Shown here: one piece after another, positions 44,826 to 54,844 of the stretch | How positions within the stretch are numbered: position 1 is the stretch's first letter | How the letters are laid out: each line of letters begins with the position of its first letter | From: Agrobacterium tumefaciens | GTDB taxonomy: Bacteria; Pseudomonadota; Alphaproteobacteria; Rhizobiales; Rhizobiaceae | Direction of reading: 5' to 3' | DNA: 64,000 nt | NCBI RefSeq assembly: GCF_009649785.1 | Contig: NZ_WJOK01000014.1 | Location: forward strand, 89,613 to 153,612 | Made by a program: the position numbers and the translations under genes | Notes under the pieces: model-generated | Seen by the model: the letters and a program-made list of their open reading frames with translations, nothing else | The model's database searches: none | Told to the model about the DNA's origin: nothing

Positions 44826-45739
44826 TGTCTGAACCCGCTTTTATCGCCGTCGACTGGGGCACGACCAGTTTCCGGCTCTGGCTGCTCAGCCGGTCCGGCG
44901 CGGTGCTGGCTGAGCGCAGAAGTGCTGAAGGCATGACGACGGCCATGCGGACCGGCTTTACAGAGGTGCTGCAATCGCATCTCGATGCCATCGGCGCACC
45001 GGAAAAACTGCCGGTTCTTATCTGCGGCATGGCGGGTGCGCGGCAGGGCTGGGTGGAAGCCGGTTATATCGACGTGCCTGCATCGCTTTCAGCGGTTCTC
45101 GATGGTGCGGTGCGCGTGCCGGGTCAGGAGCGGGACGTCCGCATTCTGCCGGGGTTGGCGCAGCGGGACAAAAACGCACCTGATGTGATGCGTGGCGAAG
45201 AAACGCAATTGCTCGGTGCACTCAGCTCCGCCGGTGGCGGCAAGAAGCTGGTCTGCATGCCCGGCACCCATTCCAAATGGGTAACGGTGGATGGCAGCGA
45301 CGTGACGGGCTTTGCCACCTTCATGACCGGTGAGCTGTTCGAGGTCATCTCGAAACAGACCATCCTTTCCCATGCGGTGGCGGAAGCCGACGCCTTTACC
45401 GGCGAGCACGAGGTATTCAGGGCGGCGGTGCGCGACGTCTATGCCAATCCGCAGCTCGCCACCAACCGTCTGTTCACCCTGCGCTCTGGACAATTGTTGC
45501 ACGGCCTCACCGCGACAGATGCCAAGGCCAAGCTTTCCGGCATCATGATCGGACTGGAAATCGCCGGTGCGCATTCCTCCGTACGGCGGGACACGCCGGT
45601 GGTGCTGATCGGCTCCGGCGCGCTCGGTGCGCTTTACGAGGGTGCATTCGCAGCCCTTGAGATTCAATATACTGTCATCGACGCAGACGAGGCCGTTCGG
45701 CGCGGGTTGTTAGCCGCCGCAAATGCCATCTGGTCATAG
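44825..45739 (+). CDS. dgoK: 2-dehydro-3-deoxygalactonokinase
   Basis: A 304-residue kinase phosphorylating 2-keto-3-deoxygalactonate at C6 in the De Ley-Doudoroff pathway. The N-terminal phosphate-binding motif VDWGTTSFRLWLL and the LVCMPGTHSKWVTV segment are DgoK signatures. The start codon shares a base with the SDR stop, so translation is coupled. Next comes the aldolase. Confidence 0.93.
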   Translation: MSEPAFIAVDWGTTSFRLWLLSRSGAVLAERRSAEGMTTAMRTGFTEVLQSHLDAIGAPEKLPVLICGMAGARQGWVEAGYIDVPASLSAVLDGAVRVPGQERDVRILPGLAQRDKNAPDVMRGEETQLLGALSSAGGGKKLVCMPGTHSKWVTVDGSDVTGFATFMTGELFEVISKQTILSHAVAEADAFTGEHEVFRAAVRDVYANPQLATNRLFTLRSGQLLHGLTATDAKAKLSGIMIGLEIAGAHSSVRRDTPVVLIGSGALGALYEGAFAALEIQYTVIDADEAVRRGLLAAANAIWS

Positions 45740-45816
45740 ATTATTCAGTGGAGCGGAATTCCAGGCGAAAACCGCTCACGCTTTTCGCCATCCCGCTCAA
45801 GGACGAAAGACCCACC

Positions 45817-46446
45817 ATGCGTATCCCCTTCCCCGCCATGAAATATCCGCTGATCGCCATCCTGCGCGGCCTTAAACCCGAGGAAACCGAAGGCGTCGTC
45901 GGCGCGCTGATCGAGACCGGCTTCCGCGCCATCGAAATCCCGCTCAATTCGCCCGATCCGTTCCGCTCGATCGAGATCGCCGCGAAGATGGCGCCCGCCG
46001 ATTGCCTGATCGGCGCCGGCACCGTGCTCAGCACGGAAGACGTGGATGCGCTGGACGCCGCCGGTGGCAAGCTGATGGTCAGCCCCAACGCCGATGCCGA
46101 CGTCATCACCGCCGCGCGCGTCAAGGGCATGGTGACGATGCCGGGCGTTCTGACTCCGACCGAGGCTTTGGTTGCCGCAAAAGCCGGAGCAACCGGGCTG
46201 AAGTTCTTTCCCGCCAGCATCATCGGCCCGTCCGGCATCAAAGCGATCCGGACGATCCTGCCGAAGGATCTGGTCATTGCCGCCGTTGGTGGCGTCTCGG
46301 ACAAGAATTTCGCCGACTATACCAACGCCGGCATCCTCGCTTTCGGGCTTGGCACCAGTCTCTACAAGCCCGGCATGACGGCTGCGGAGGTGCGCGAGCG
46401 CGCCATCGTCACAGTTTCGGCCTATGATGCAGCAATTGGAGGATAA
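45817..46446 (+). CDS. dgoA: 2-dehydro-3-deoxy-6-phosphogalactonate aldolase
   Basis: A 209-residue KDPGal aldolase giving pyruvate and glyceraldehyde 3-phosphate. It has the KDPG-aldolase fold signatures LIAILRG, GFRAIEIPLNSP (with the conserved Glu), LIGAGTVL and the Schiff-base lysine in TGLKFFPAS. AAGGACGAAAG precedes the ATG; a longer frame upstream was rejected because residues before MRIPFPAMKYPL are not family-like. Confidence 0.93.
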   Translation: MRIPFPAMKYPLIAILRGLKPEETEGVVGALIETGFRAIEIPLNSPDPFRSIEIAAKMAPADCLIGAGTVLSTEDVDALDAAGGKLMVSPNADADVITAARVKGMVTMPGVLTPTEALVAAKAGATGLKFFPASIIGPSGIKAIRTILPKDLVIAAVGGVSDKNFADYTNAGILAFGLGTSLYKPGMTAAEVRERAIVTVSAYDAAIGG

Positions 46447-46450
46447 AAGC

Positions 46451-47338
46451 ATGGCGACCGTTTTTCCCTTTGCCGGACGTGTTCTTGACGAAACGCCGAT
46501 GACGCTTGGCGAAGGCCCGACTTTCGACCCGGTGACCGGCACGGCCTGGTGGTTCAATATCATCGGGCGCGAACTGCATGAATTGCATCTCGCTTCCGGC
46601 CGCAAAACGGTGCACGCCCTGCCCTTCATGGGCAGCGCACTGGCGAAAATCAGCGACCACAAGCAATTGATCGCCTCCGATGACGGCCTTTTCCTTCGCG
46701 ATACGGCAACCGGCGTGTTGACGCTGCATGCGGAGCTTGAAAAGGACATGCCCGACAACCGCTCGAATGACGGGCGTATGCATCCCTCGGGCGCGCTGTG
46801 GATCGGCACCATGGGCCGCAAGGCGCAAATCGGCGCGGGCAGCATCTACCACGTTGCCAGGGGAACCGTGACCAAGCTGTTTGCCGATGTCAGCATTCCA
46901 AATTCGATCTGCTTTTCGCCCGATGGCGCGACCGGATATTACGTCGACACCAAGGTCAACGAGCTGATGAGGGTGCCGCTCAATGCCGAGACGGGACTTC
47001 CCACCGGCAAGGCAGAGGTGTTCATTGACACCGCCGGCATCGACGGTGGCGTCGACGGATCGGTCTGCGATGCGGAAGGGCATATCTGGAACGCCCGCTG
47101 GGGGATGGGTGCGGTCGATCGTTACGATGCCGACGGCAACCACATCGAACGCTATCTGGTGCCAGCGGGACAGACGACCTGCCCGGCCTTCATCGGCCCC
47201 GATGCGTCGCGCCTTCTCGTCACATCCGCCCGCGAAAATCTTGACGACGACGCCATTGCCGCCAATCCGCAGCACGGAAAGACATTCGAGCTCGGGATTG
47301 AGGTGAAGGGCAGGTTCGAGCCGCTCTACCGGTTGTGA
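46451..47338 (+). CDS. SMP-30/gluconolactonase family lactonase
   Basis: A 295-residue six-bladed beta-propeller metal-dependent lactonase. LGEGPTFDP holds the metal-binding Glu, RSNDGRMHPSGALWIGTMG is the central SMP-30 motif, and DGGVDGSVCDAEGHIWNARWGMG the late metal-site segment. In this operon it probably opens the lactone made by the sugar dehydrogenase. It follows dgoA by 4 bases. Confidence 0.9.
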   Translation: MATVFPFAGRVLDETPMTLGEGPTFDPVTGTAWWFNIIGRELHELHLASGRKTVHALPFMGSALAKISDHKQLIASDDGLFLRDTATGVLTLHAELEKDMPDNRSNDGRMHPSGALWIGTMGRKAQIGAGSIYHVARGTVTKLFADVSIPNSICFSPDGATGYYVDTKVNELMRVPLNAETGLPTGKAEVFIDTAGIDGGVDGSVCDAEGHIWNARWGMGAVDRYDADGNHIERYLVPAGQTTCPAFIGPDASRLLVTSARENLDDDAIAANPQHGKTFELGIEVKGRFEPLYRL

Positions 47339-47359
47339 AGCGCGGCGCGTGCCGCCTTC

Positions 47360-47386
47360 TCATTCCTGTGCTCGTCACAGGGATGA
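47360..47386. repeat. Small palindromic intergenic repeat
   Basis: TCATTCCTGTG-CTCGT-CACAGGGATGA forms an 11-bp stem with one mismatch, between the convergent lactonase and GGDEF-EAL genes. It looks like a dispersed Rhizobiaceae repeat and may also serve as a terminator. Confidence 0.5.
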
Positions 47387-47432
47387 GGTTGGGGAGGTCC
47401 CTACAGCCTTATGTGCAAGGCCACTCCATTTC

Positions 47433-48785
47433 TCAGGGAATATCCGACAGGATCTCGCGATAGTTCTCGTGAAGGTAACGCTGCGTGGCGGCGGCATCGG
47501 CGGGGCGGCCGTAAAAATAGCCCTGCCCCATAGCGCAGCCGAGCGCGCGCAGTTTTTCCTCTTCCGCCTGCTCCTCGATACCCTCCGCGACGACCTCGAG
47601 ATCAAGCCCTTCGCACATGGCGACGATGGCCTTGATGATATGTTCCGAAGGACGGTCGCTGCTGATGCGGGAGACAAAGGCGCGGTCGATCTTGACCTTG
47701 TCGAAGGTGAAGTCGCGCAGGCGGCCAAGGCTCGACTGGCCCGTGCCGAAATCGTCAAGAGAGATACGAACACCCGCACCCTGCAATTCGCTGATGATGC
47801 GCTGCGCGGTATCGGCGGAAGTCATGACAGCGGTTTCGGTTATTTCAAGCTCCAGCCGGTGCGGATCAAGGCCGACACGCGACAGGATGGACAGAATATT
47901 ATCCGCTGTGCCTGGGTCCATCAATTGCGCGGACGACAGGTTGAAGGACAGGAAAAGCTCTCGCGGCCAGAACAGCGCCGCTTCCGCCGCCTTCCTCAGC
48001 AGCGCTTCCGACAGCGCGTCGATGAAACCGCGTTCTTCGGCCAGCGGCACGAAAACGGCGGGCGACACGAAACCGAGATCGGGGTCGTTCCAGCGGGCGA
48101 GTGCCTCGAAACCGATGACCTTCGCTTCTTCCAGCCTGACGATGGGCTGGAAATGCACGTCGATCGCATCGGTGATGATGGCGTTCCGCAACGCCTGTTC
48201 CAGCTGGGTGGCGCGCTTCATTTCCTGCGCAATCTCGCGCGAATAGACCGTTATCTGTCCACGGCCACGGCGCTTGGAGCGGTAAAGCGCGGTCTCGGCG
48301 CTTTTCAGCAAATCCTCGAAATCATCGCCGGCGAAGGGATAGATGGCAAAACCGAAGGATGAGGAAAGCCGGACGTTGCGGTCGCCGAGGTCGTAAGGCG
48401 CAGAAAGCACGTCCTTGATCATGTTGCCGATGCGCTCTGCGCCGGTGCGTTCGAATACCAGCGGCAGCACGAAGGCGAACTCGTCGCCATCATGGCGTGT
48501 CACGGCGGCGCCATCGGGAATGCAAGCCTTCAGCCGATGCGCGACCTGGCACAGAATCTCGTCGCCCGCCTGCACGCCGAAAAGATCGTTGATGGGTTTG
48601 AAGCCGTCAATATTCGCAATGCCGACGGTGAAGGGCGCGGGATCGCTGGAACGCTCGCTGGCGAGCATGCGGATCTTGTCCCGCAAACGGTAACGATTGC
48701 CAAGCCCCGTCAGCGGATCGCTGTAAGCCATCGCCTGCAGCTCGTTCTGGCTGACGTGCAACGCCTGCGGCTCTGCCCGTTTCAT
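47433..48785 (-). CDS. GGDEF-EAL domain cyclic-di-GMP protein
   Basis: A 450-residue cytoplasmic protein. The GGDEF domain (~20-185) has the altered motif DGDEF in RHDGDEFAFVLP, with the first Gly replaced by Asp, so diguanylate cyclase activity is doubtful. The EAL domain (~195-440) retains EALARW, NLSSAQL, ELEITETAV, DDFGTGQSSL and AEGIE, so phosphodiesterase activity is likely. It follows the PAS-REC gene on the same strand after 142 bases. Confidence 0.92.
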   Translation of the reverse strand: MKRAEPQALHVSQNELQAMAYSDPLTGLGNRYRLRDKIRMLASERSSDPAPFTVGIANIDGFKPINDLFGVQAGDEILCQVAHRLKACIPDGAAVTRHDGDEFAFVLPLVFERTGAERIGNMIKDVLSAPYDLGDRNVRLSSSFGFAIYPFAGDDFEDLLKSAETALYRSKRRGRGQITVYSREIAQEMKRATQLEQALRNAIITDAIDVHFQPIVRLEEAKVIGFEALARWNDPDLGFVSPAVFVPLAEERGFIDALSEALLRKAAEAALFWPRELFLSFNLSSAQLMDPGTADNILSILSRVGLDPHRLELEITETAVMTSADTAQRIISELQGAGVRISLDDFGTGQSSLGRLRDFTFDKVKIDRAFVSRISSDRPSEHIIKAIVAMCEGLDLEVVAEGIEEQAEEEKLRALGCAMGQGYFYGRPADAAATQRYLHENYREILSDIP

Positions 48786-48927
48786 TCCTGCATCTCGTGA
48801 ATCCCGTGTCGACCGCGATCACAATGCAGGGCAAGTATTAAAAAAGCCATAGAACCGCGCACCGAAAATGCGGCGGCGTCTCCGCAATGCCAGCGGCTCG
48901 AACACAAAAAGCTGAAATGGAGGAGCT

Positions 48928-50589
48928 TCAGGCTTGCAGCCGCAGGGCATCCTTGCCGAAAAGGCGCAGAAAAACGGCATCGACCATATCGGGACTGACG
49001 GGTTTCAGCAGCATGTCTTCCATGCCCGCCGCCAGGCATTTGTCGAGATCGCCCTCGAAAGCGTGGGTGATGACGCCGACGATGGGAATGCGCTCGTCGC
49101 CGGCCAGTGCACGCATACGGCGGGCGACCTCGAAACCGTCGATATCGCCAAGCGTGGTGTCGAGCAGGACGACGGACGGTGCCTGCTCCTCAAAAAGACG
49201 CAACGCCTCCTCACCCGACGTGGCAAGCCGCCAGGAAAGCCCCAATCCCTCGAGGATTTGTGAGAAGACGATCTGGTTGACCCTGTTGTCCTCGACGAGA
49301 AGTATCTCGCAGACGCCGCCGGTCTTGAGGATTTTGGGCAGGTCTTCGGTCATGATCTCCCAGTCCTCGTCGGAGGATTTTTGCTTCGGAGACGATTTGA
49401 GGCCGACGGCGAGATAATGCAGCAGCGAAGCATCGATCTCCTCTTCCTCGATGGTGACGACCGGCAGGTCATGCGCAGCCGCGATATCGAGGCATGTGAC
49501 ACTCATCTGGGCGTCGACGACGACGACATCGATGCCGACGCCTGCGGAAGCGGCGATATCGATGAAACTTCGCTGTTCTTCCTCGCTCCTCACCACGGCA
49601 TGATCCATGCCGCTCGCGGCCAGCCGGTGGCAGGCGGCTTCGGCAAAGCGCCCGTTTCCGGAAACCACCAGCACTGCCTTGCTTTTCAGCAGACCGCCTG
49701 CGGAATCGCGATCTTCATCCTTGCCATAGGTGGAGGCGACGAAATCGACATGTTCGAGCGAGGGGATGACGGGCATGCCGTTCGCGTCGATGGTGGCGAG
49801 CGCGGTCACGTCCTCCATCGTCGTGACCAGAAAATGCCGGCCAGGCCGACCCACCCGCTGCTTGCGGGTAATCGTCAGCACCTCTTCACCATTCGCGCGC
49901 CTCACCCTTTCGGGAAGGATGCTCGGCGTGCCGCTGTCCAGCACCATGCGATCGGCAGCGTCGATCCGGCCTGCGACCTGGCGCGAATGCAGATCGAAAA
50001 CCGTGCGGCCGAGAATGCTCTCTGCACTGGTCTCGACCATGGTGCAGGCGGCTTTATTTACGGCGACATAGGCGAGGTTCCGGTCCTTGACGAGGACCGG
50101 AAACGGCAGATTGTCGAGAATGTCTTCGATCAGCTGCACGCGTTCGAGGTCGATGCGCCACTGTTCTTCTCTTTTCTTCTGTTCGGAAATATCGGCAACG
50201 ACGCTGATGCCCAGCCCGGAAGGCAGGCGGTTCATGACGAAGCGCAGGAAGCGCTCCCCCTTCAACCGCTCGGTTTTTTCAGACCTTTCCTTCCAGTGCA
50301 GCGCCAGCCGCTCGCCAATCCATTCCTCGCGTCCCAGCTGCCGGGCATTGGCGGACAGGCTTTCCGCTTCCAGAAGATAACAATCGTAAAGCGCGCTCAG
50401 ATAGTCGCGCAGCCGCGCGCCCGGCCCGATAACGGCCTCTTGCAGTGGAAAAAAACTCAAAAGCTTCCGGCTTGCGAAAACGATGTGATCGTTCCGGTCG
50501 TAAACGACGATCGCCGCGCCAAGCGCGTCGCAAAGGGCATCAAGCATCACTGTATGAACGCCCGCGCCGGAGGACGCCAAATCACTCAA
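48928..50589 (-). CDS. PAS-PAS-REC signalling protein lacking a histidine kinase domain
   Basis: A ~553-residue protein: an N-terminal PAS-like region (~10-130), a second PAS domain (~150-260), a degenerate receiver-like domain (~295-395), and a C-terminal receiver (~430-550) with ILLVEDN, phosphoacceptor Asp in VVLLDTTLGDIDGF and the conserved LLKPV lysine. No H-box or ATP-binding domain is visible. The start is TTG at 50589, given GGGAG at 7 bases; a TTG two codons earlier is too close. Upstream of a c-di-GMP phosphodiesterase-like gene; they may form one circuit. Confidence 0.85.
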   Translation of the reverse strand: MSDLASSGAGVHTVMLDALCDALGAAIVVYDRNDHIVFASRKLLSFFPLQEAVIGPGARLRDYLSALYDCYLLEAESLSANARQLGREEWIGERLALHWKERSEKTERLKGERFLRFVMNRLPSGLGISVVADISEQKKREEQWRIDLERVQLIEDILDNLPFPVLVKDRNLAYVAVNKAACTMVETSAESILGRTVFDLHSRQVAGRIDAADRMVLDSGTPSILPERVRRANGEEVLTITRKQRVGRPGRHFLVTTMEDVTALATIDANGMPVIPSLEHVDFVASTYGKDEDRDSAGGLLKSKAVLVVSGNGRFAEAACHRLAASGMDHAVVRSEEEQRSFIDIAASAGVGIDVVVVDAQMSVTCLDIAAAHDLPVVTIEEEEIDASLLHYLAVGLKSSPKQKSSDEDWEIMTEDLPKILKTGGVCEILLVEDNRVNQIVFSQILEGLGLSWRLATSGEEALRLFEEQAPSVVLLDTTLGDIDGFEVARRMRALAGDERIPIVGVITHAFEGDLDKCLAAGMEDMLLKPVSPDMVDAVFLRLFGKDALRLQA

Positions 50590-50954
50590 CTGCAAACTCC
50601 CACCTGTTTTCAGGGTCAGGCTTATGTTTCTATTGGAATCGTCCGAGGCAAATGCCGGGATGAAACGGTAAATTCCGCAAAAGAGACATCAGGGTTCGCT
50701 ACTTGAAGCAGTCTTGAGGGGAAGATGACGTTCACCCATATACGACGTCACACCACCCGGCGACGGGGGGCCTCGTTCCTGCAGTCATTTCAAGCCGCCT
50801 CACCATATGCAAGGCCGATTAAAGGCGGATTAACGCTTAACCTGACGTTGAACGGAAATGATCAAACGCCGGGCAGGCCGCAAAACATGTGCAAACTTTC
50901 ACGACTTGAGTTTTTTGCTTTCGAAGCCGTGACGAATCCGCGAAAATGACGATC
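50590..50954. other. Intergenic region before mutL
   Basis: No convincing gene, operator or repeat. It separates the divergent PAS-REC and mutL genes and presumably holds both promoters. Confidence 0.4.
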
Positions 50955-52775
50955 ATGGCCATCAAGCAGCTTTCAGAAACCCTCATCAACCAGATCGCCG
51001 CCGGCGAGGTCATAGAAAGACCCTCCAGCGCCACGAAGGAGCTGGTGGAAAACGCCATCGACGCGGGCGCAACGCGCATCGAAATCGCCACGGCGGGCGG
51101 TGGCAAGGGACTGGTGCGCATCACCGATAACGGCTCCGGCATGTCGCCTGCCGATCTGGAGCTTGCGGTCCGACGCCATTGCACCTCGAAAATATCCACC
51201 ACGCTTGACGATATCCGCACGCTTGGCTTTCGCGGCGAGGCCCTGCCCTCCATCGGCTCGGTTGCCAAGCTTTCCATCACCAGCCGGCAACACGGCGCAG
51301 AACAGGGTTCGGTGATCTCCGTCACCGGCGGCAAAGTCTCCGAGGTCCGGCCCGCCGCTGCCAATGCCGGCACCATCGTCGAGGTGCGCGACCTGTTTTT
51401 CGCGACGCCCGCACGGCTGAAATTCCTGAAAACGGAGCGAGCGGAGGCAGCCGCCATTACCGAAGTCGTCAAGCGGATGGCAATTGCCTTTCCGCATATC
51501 CGCTTCGTGCTGTCAGGCACCGACCGCTCCACACTTGAAATCCCCTCCACCGGCGACGATCATCTTGCCCGCATGGCGCAGATTCTCGGTGCCGAGTTCA
51601 AGGACAACGCCATCGAAATCGATGCCGGGCGCGAGGATGTAACGCTCTCCGGTTTTGCCGGCGTGCCGACCTTCAACCGCGGCAACTCGGCGCATCAATA
51701 TGTCTTCGTCAACGGTCGCCCGGTGCAGGACAAATTGCTGTTGTCCGCCATTCGCGGTGCCTATGCCGAAACCGTACCGCACGGGCGATATCCGGTCGCA
51801 GTGCTGTCCCTGACGCTCGATCCCGCCTTTGTCGACGTGAACGTGCATCCGGCGAAATCAGATGTGCGCTTTCGCGATCCCGGCCTCGTTCGCGGACTGA
51901 TCGTCGGTGCGATCCGCCAGGCGCTGACCCGCGACGGTGACAGGGCGGCGACGACTGGTGCCAGCCAGATGATGAACGCCTTTCGCCCCGGCTACAGCCC
52001 GTCCAATCTCCGACCGTCTGCCGCTGCGACATGGTCCGCCGCGGCCTCGCCTTCCCGACCGCTTGCCATTTCCGGGAACATGCAATTTGCCGAGGCCGTG
52101 CAATCGCGCTTTTCCGACATCACCATGCCGACCGCGCGGGCAGAACCCCGCGAGGTTTACGAGGCCTCGGCAAGCCCGTCGCTCGAACCGTCACAATATC
52201 CGCTCGGCGCTGCGCGGGCGCAGTTGCACCAGAATTACATCGTCGCGCAGACGGAAGACGGCCTCGTCATCGTCGATCAGCATGCGGCGCATGAACGGCT
52301 GGTGTTTGAGGAAATGCGCAATGCGCTGCATTCCAGACGCCCGCCTTCACAGGTGCTGCTCATTCCTGAGATCATCGACCTTCCCGAAGAGGATTGCGAC
52401 CGGCTGATGGACCATGCGGCTGGTTTCGATGCACTGGGACTGGTCATCGAGCGTTTCGGGCCGGGGGCGGTCGCGGTTCGCGAAACGCCGGCGATGCTTG
52501 GCGAGGTCAACGTGCAGGGGCTGGTGCGGCAGCTTGCCGACGAGATCGCTGAATGGGACGCTGCCTCCACGCTTGCCAACAAGCTGGAATATGTCGCCGC
52601 CACCATGGCTTGCCACGGCTCGGTGCGTTCAGGGCGGCGCATGCGGCCGGAGGAGATGAACGCGCTTTTAAGGCAGATGGAAAACACGCCGGGTTCAGGA
52701 CAGTGCAATCACGGTCGTCCGACCTATATTGAGCTAAAACTTTCCGATATAGAACGTCTCTTCGGCCGAAGCTGA
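50955..52775 (+). CDS. mutL: DNA mismatch repair protein MutL
   Basis: A 606-residue mismatch repair ATPase. The N-terminal GHKL domain has [32 protein letters not shown] and [10 protein letters not shown]. The C-terminal endonuclease motif [12 protein letters not shown] (DQHA-x2-E-x4-E, starting at D441) is intact, so this MutL should nick DNA itself, as expected where MutH is absent. The ATG at 50955 gives the usual family start; one three codons upstream is possible. Confidence 0.96.
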   Translation: MAIKQLSETLINQIAAGEVIERPSSATKELVENAIDAGATRIEIATAGGGKGLVRITDNGSGMSPADLELAVRRHCTSKISTTLDDIRTLGFRGEALPSIGSVAKLSITSRQHGAEQGSVISVTGGKVSEVRPAAANAGTIVEVRDLFFATPARLKFLKTERAEAAAITEVVKRMAIAFPHIRFVLSGTDRSTLEIPSTGDDHLARMAQILGAEFKDNAIEIDAGREDVTLSGFAGVPTFNRGNSAHQYVFVNGRPVQDKLLLSAIRGAYAETVPHGRYPVAVLSLTLDPAFVDVNVHPAKSDVRFRDPGLVRGLIVGAIRQALTRDGDRAATTGASQMMNAFRPGYSPSNLRPSAAATWSAAASPSRPLAISGNMQFAEAVQSRFSDITMPTARAEPREVYEASASPSLEPSQYPLGAARAQLHQNYIVAQTEDGLVIVDQHAAHERLVFEEMRNALHSRRPPSQVLLIPEIIDLPEEDCDRLMDHAAGFDALGLVIERFGPGAVAVRETPAMLGEVNVQGLVRQLADEIAEWDAASTLANKLEYVAATMACHGSVRSGRRMRPEEMNALLRQMENTPGSGQCNHGRPTYIELKLSDIERLFGRS

Positions 52776-52925
52776 GCCTTAACCCCGGGGGCAGCAGGCA
52801 GGGCTGGCCTTGGGCGTAGCTCAGCGATATAAATTCAAGGGACTGGAGCATCCGGATTGTTCAGGAGAACGCTACGCCGTTTCGGGCTGGATGCACTGAC
52901 AGGACATAGCAGGAGACGAAAACGG

Positions 52926-53147
52926 ATGAACAGATTTGAGGGAGGCGGAAACCGCATCGCCGTCATCGAATATCTCGACGGTGACTTCCGGATCGTGCAG
53001 ACCGGCTCGCATGTCATATGCGCCATCACCGGCAAGACCATTCCGGTCGATGAGCTGCGCTACTGGAGCGTCGCCCGGCAGGAAGCCTATGTGGATGCCA
53101 GCGCCTCACTGGAGGCAGAGCGCAAGGCTGGTAATTTGCCAGCATAG
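52926..53147 (+). CDS. Small DUF2093-family protein
   Basis: A 73-residue protein with the pattern AVIEYLDGDFRIVQTGSHVICAITGKTIPVDELRYWSV and a following QEAYVDASASLE, as in DUF2093 proteins common in Alphaproteobacteria. The GK-IP-L--WSV arrangement is conserved; function unknown. GGAGACG precedes the ATG. Confidence 0.75.
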   Translation: MNRFEGGGNRIAVIEYLDGDFRIVQTGSHVICAITGKTIPVDELRYWSVARQEAYVDASASLEAERKAGNLPA

Positions 53148-53269
53148 TGTAGACGCGACGATGTAGTGAATATGCTTCGCGAGCACTGGTATTATAGAAA
53201 ACACTAATTCACGCGAAAATTGAGGTATGCGATAGTTCTCTTGTTCAACGAGCAAAGGAACGATTCGTT

Positions 53270-53557
53270 ATGATCACTGCCAGAATTAGATGCATCAATA
53301 AAACTGACAGAAGCAGCGCTTGGGAACGCATAAGAAGCGTCGGCGGCGTCAACCCGGACGGTAAGAACTGGAAACTTACGCTCAACGACGCAATCGTAGG
53401 CATCGAGAACAAAACTTACGCGTTCTATGTAGAACGTCCTGCAGGGGATAGGGTCAACGTAGTCGTGGCCAAAAGTGCTTATGGAAACAAGTATCTAAAA
53501 ACTACATCAGACGGTGATCAACCAAATAACCTCCTAAGCTTGCCTGAATGCCCTTAA
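53270..53557 (+). CDS. DUF3892-like small protein
   Basis: A 95-residue protein with the DUF3892 pattern: an N-terminal ARIRCINKTD, an RSVGGVNPDG turn, the AIVGIENKTYAFYVERP strand-turn, and a C-terminal KYLKTTSDGDQPNNLLSLPECP. The sequence from ~53150 to ~53640 is AT-rich compared with its neighbours, which suggests recent transfer. AAAGGA precedes the ATG at good spacing. Function unknown. Confidence 0.72.
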   Translation: MITARIRCINKTDRSSAWERIRSVGGVNPDGKNWKLTLNDAIVGIENKTYAFYVERPAGDRVNVVVAKSAYGNKYLKTTSDGDQPNNLLSLPECP

Positions 53558-53632
53558 GACGAGTATGGCATAGCGCACTGAAATATAAATCTTTATTTTG
53601 GTGCGCCTACCACAAAATACTTGGTATATTTG

Positions 53633-54679
53633 TTAGAATGACGTCCGCGCATTTTCCCGCAGCAAACGGGCGCGGCAGTTCCGCACCGCCGTCTCGATGA
53701 TCGTTGTGGCCGCATTGGGATCGTCGAACACCATGTCGACCTCGATCACCAGGCTGTTCCACAGCAATTCTTCCGCACGGCCATGGTGCCCGTTAAGACG
53801 CACGGCGTCCTTGGCCGTTGTCACCAGCTGCAAGTTTTCCTTATCCGCGTCCTGCAGAAGATCGGCGATCTCGTCATCGCTGAAATGGTGATGGTCAGGA
53901 AAGGAGCGCTGCAGCACGATTTCGCCACCAAGCCCCTCGACAGTTCGGAAAAACTTGGCGGGATCGGCGATACCAGCATAGGCCAGCACGCGCCTTCCCC
54001 TGAAATCCTGCGGTTCCTGCGGCTTTATCGCCGCGACGAAAACCGGTTTGGCGGCCTTTGCCGCGGTTCTGACCAGCGGATCGGCCGCATGGCCGTTACC
54101 GACCTTCAAGAGTCCGGTCATATGCCGCATCTGTTCGGCAAGCGGCGCCCGGACCGGGCCGCCCGGCACAAGATGGCCGTTGCCGATGCCACGCACCGTA
54201 TCGATAACGACCAACGCATAATCCAATGTCAGGCGTGCGCTCTGGAAGCCATCATCCATGATGATGAGATCCACGCCCTCCTTCACCAGCCGATGTGCAC
54301 CTTCCACCCGCTTGCGGGAGATGACCGTCACCGCCTCGCGGGCAAGCAGCAGAGGTTCATCGCCGACATCAGCGGAGCGGTGCTGCGCGGGATCTACGAG
54401 GGTCGTGACATCAAGTGTGCCGCCATAACCACGGCTCAGGAAGCCGGGTTTCAGGCCCTTTGCGGTGGCGGCTCGGGCGATTGCCATTGCGGTCGGCGTC
54501 TTTCCTGCACCACCTACGGTGAAGTTGCCGATGCAGATGACCGGAACGGGAACGCTCGCCCGTTTTGCCGTGCGCATCCGCCGGCCGGCAATATTGCCGT
54601 AGAGAAGGGAAAACGGTGATAACAGCCAGGCTTGCCAGCCTGCTTTCTGCCACCAGAAAGGCGGCGCTTCAGAAACCAT
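53633..54679 (-). CDS. lpxK: Tetraacyldisaccharide 4'-kinase
   Basis: A 348-residue lipid A pathway kinase that adds the 4'-phosphate to the tetraacyldisaccharide at the inner membrane. The Walker [16 protein letters not shown] (~55) and the conserved [12 protein letters not shown] segment are present, with a membrane-proximal N-terminus. Last in the envelope block, downstream of waaA and the HAD gene. Confidence 0.94.
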   Translation of the reverse strand: MVSEAPPFWWQKAGWQAWLLSPFSLLYGNIAGRRMRTAKRASVPVPVICIGNFTVGGAGKTPTAMAIARAATAKGLKPGFLSRGYGGTLDVTTLVDPAQHRSADVGDEPLLLAREAVTVISRKRVEGAHRLVKEGVDLIIMDDGFQSARLTLDYALVVIDTVRGIGNGHLVPGGPVRAPLAEQMRHMTGLLKVGNGHAADPLVRTAAKAAKPVFVAAIKPQEPQDFRGRRVLAYAGIADPAKFFRTVEGLGGEIVLQRSFPDHHHFSDDEIADLLQDADKENLQLVTTAKDAVRLNGHHGRAEELLWNSLVIEVDMVFDDPNAATTIIETAVRNCRARLLRENARTSF

Positions 54680-54844
54680 ATATGCCTGCTCCCGGCCGCA
54701 TCACCCACGGCATTGCGCTTTAAATTCGATAAGTCACATGGGTATTTGCCAGAAAAAACCCTGAATTGCAAAACCCGGCTATACATGCGCAGCTTGTCTC
54801 TTCCCATCTTGTGCGACAAGTGGCGCGCACTGCGGGGACATGAC

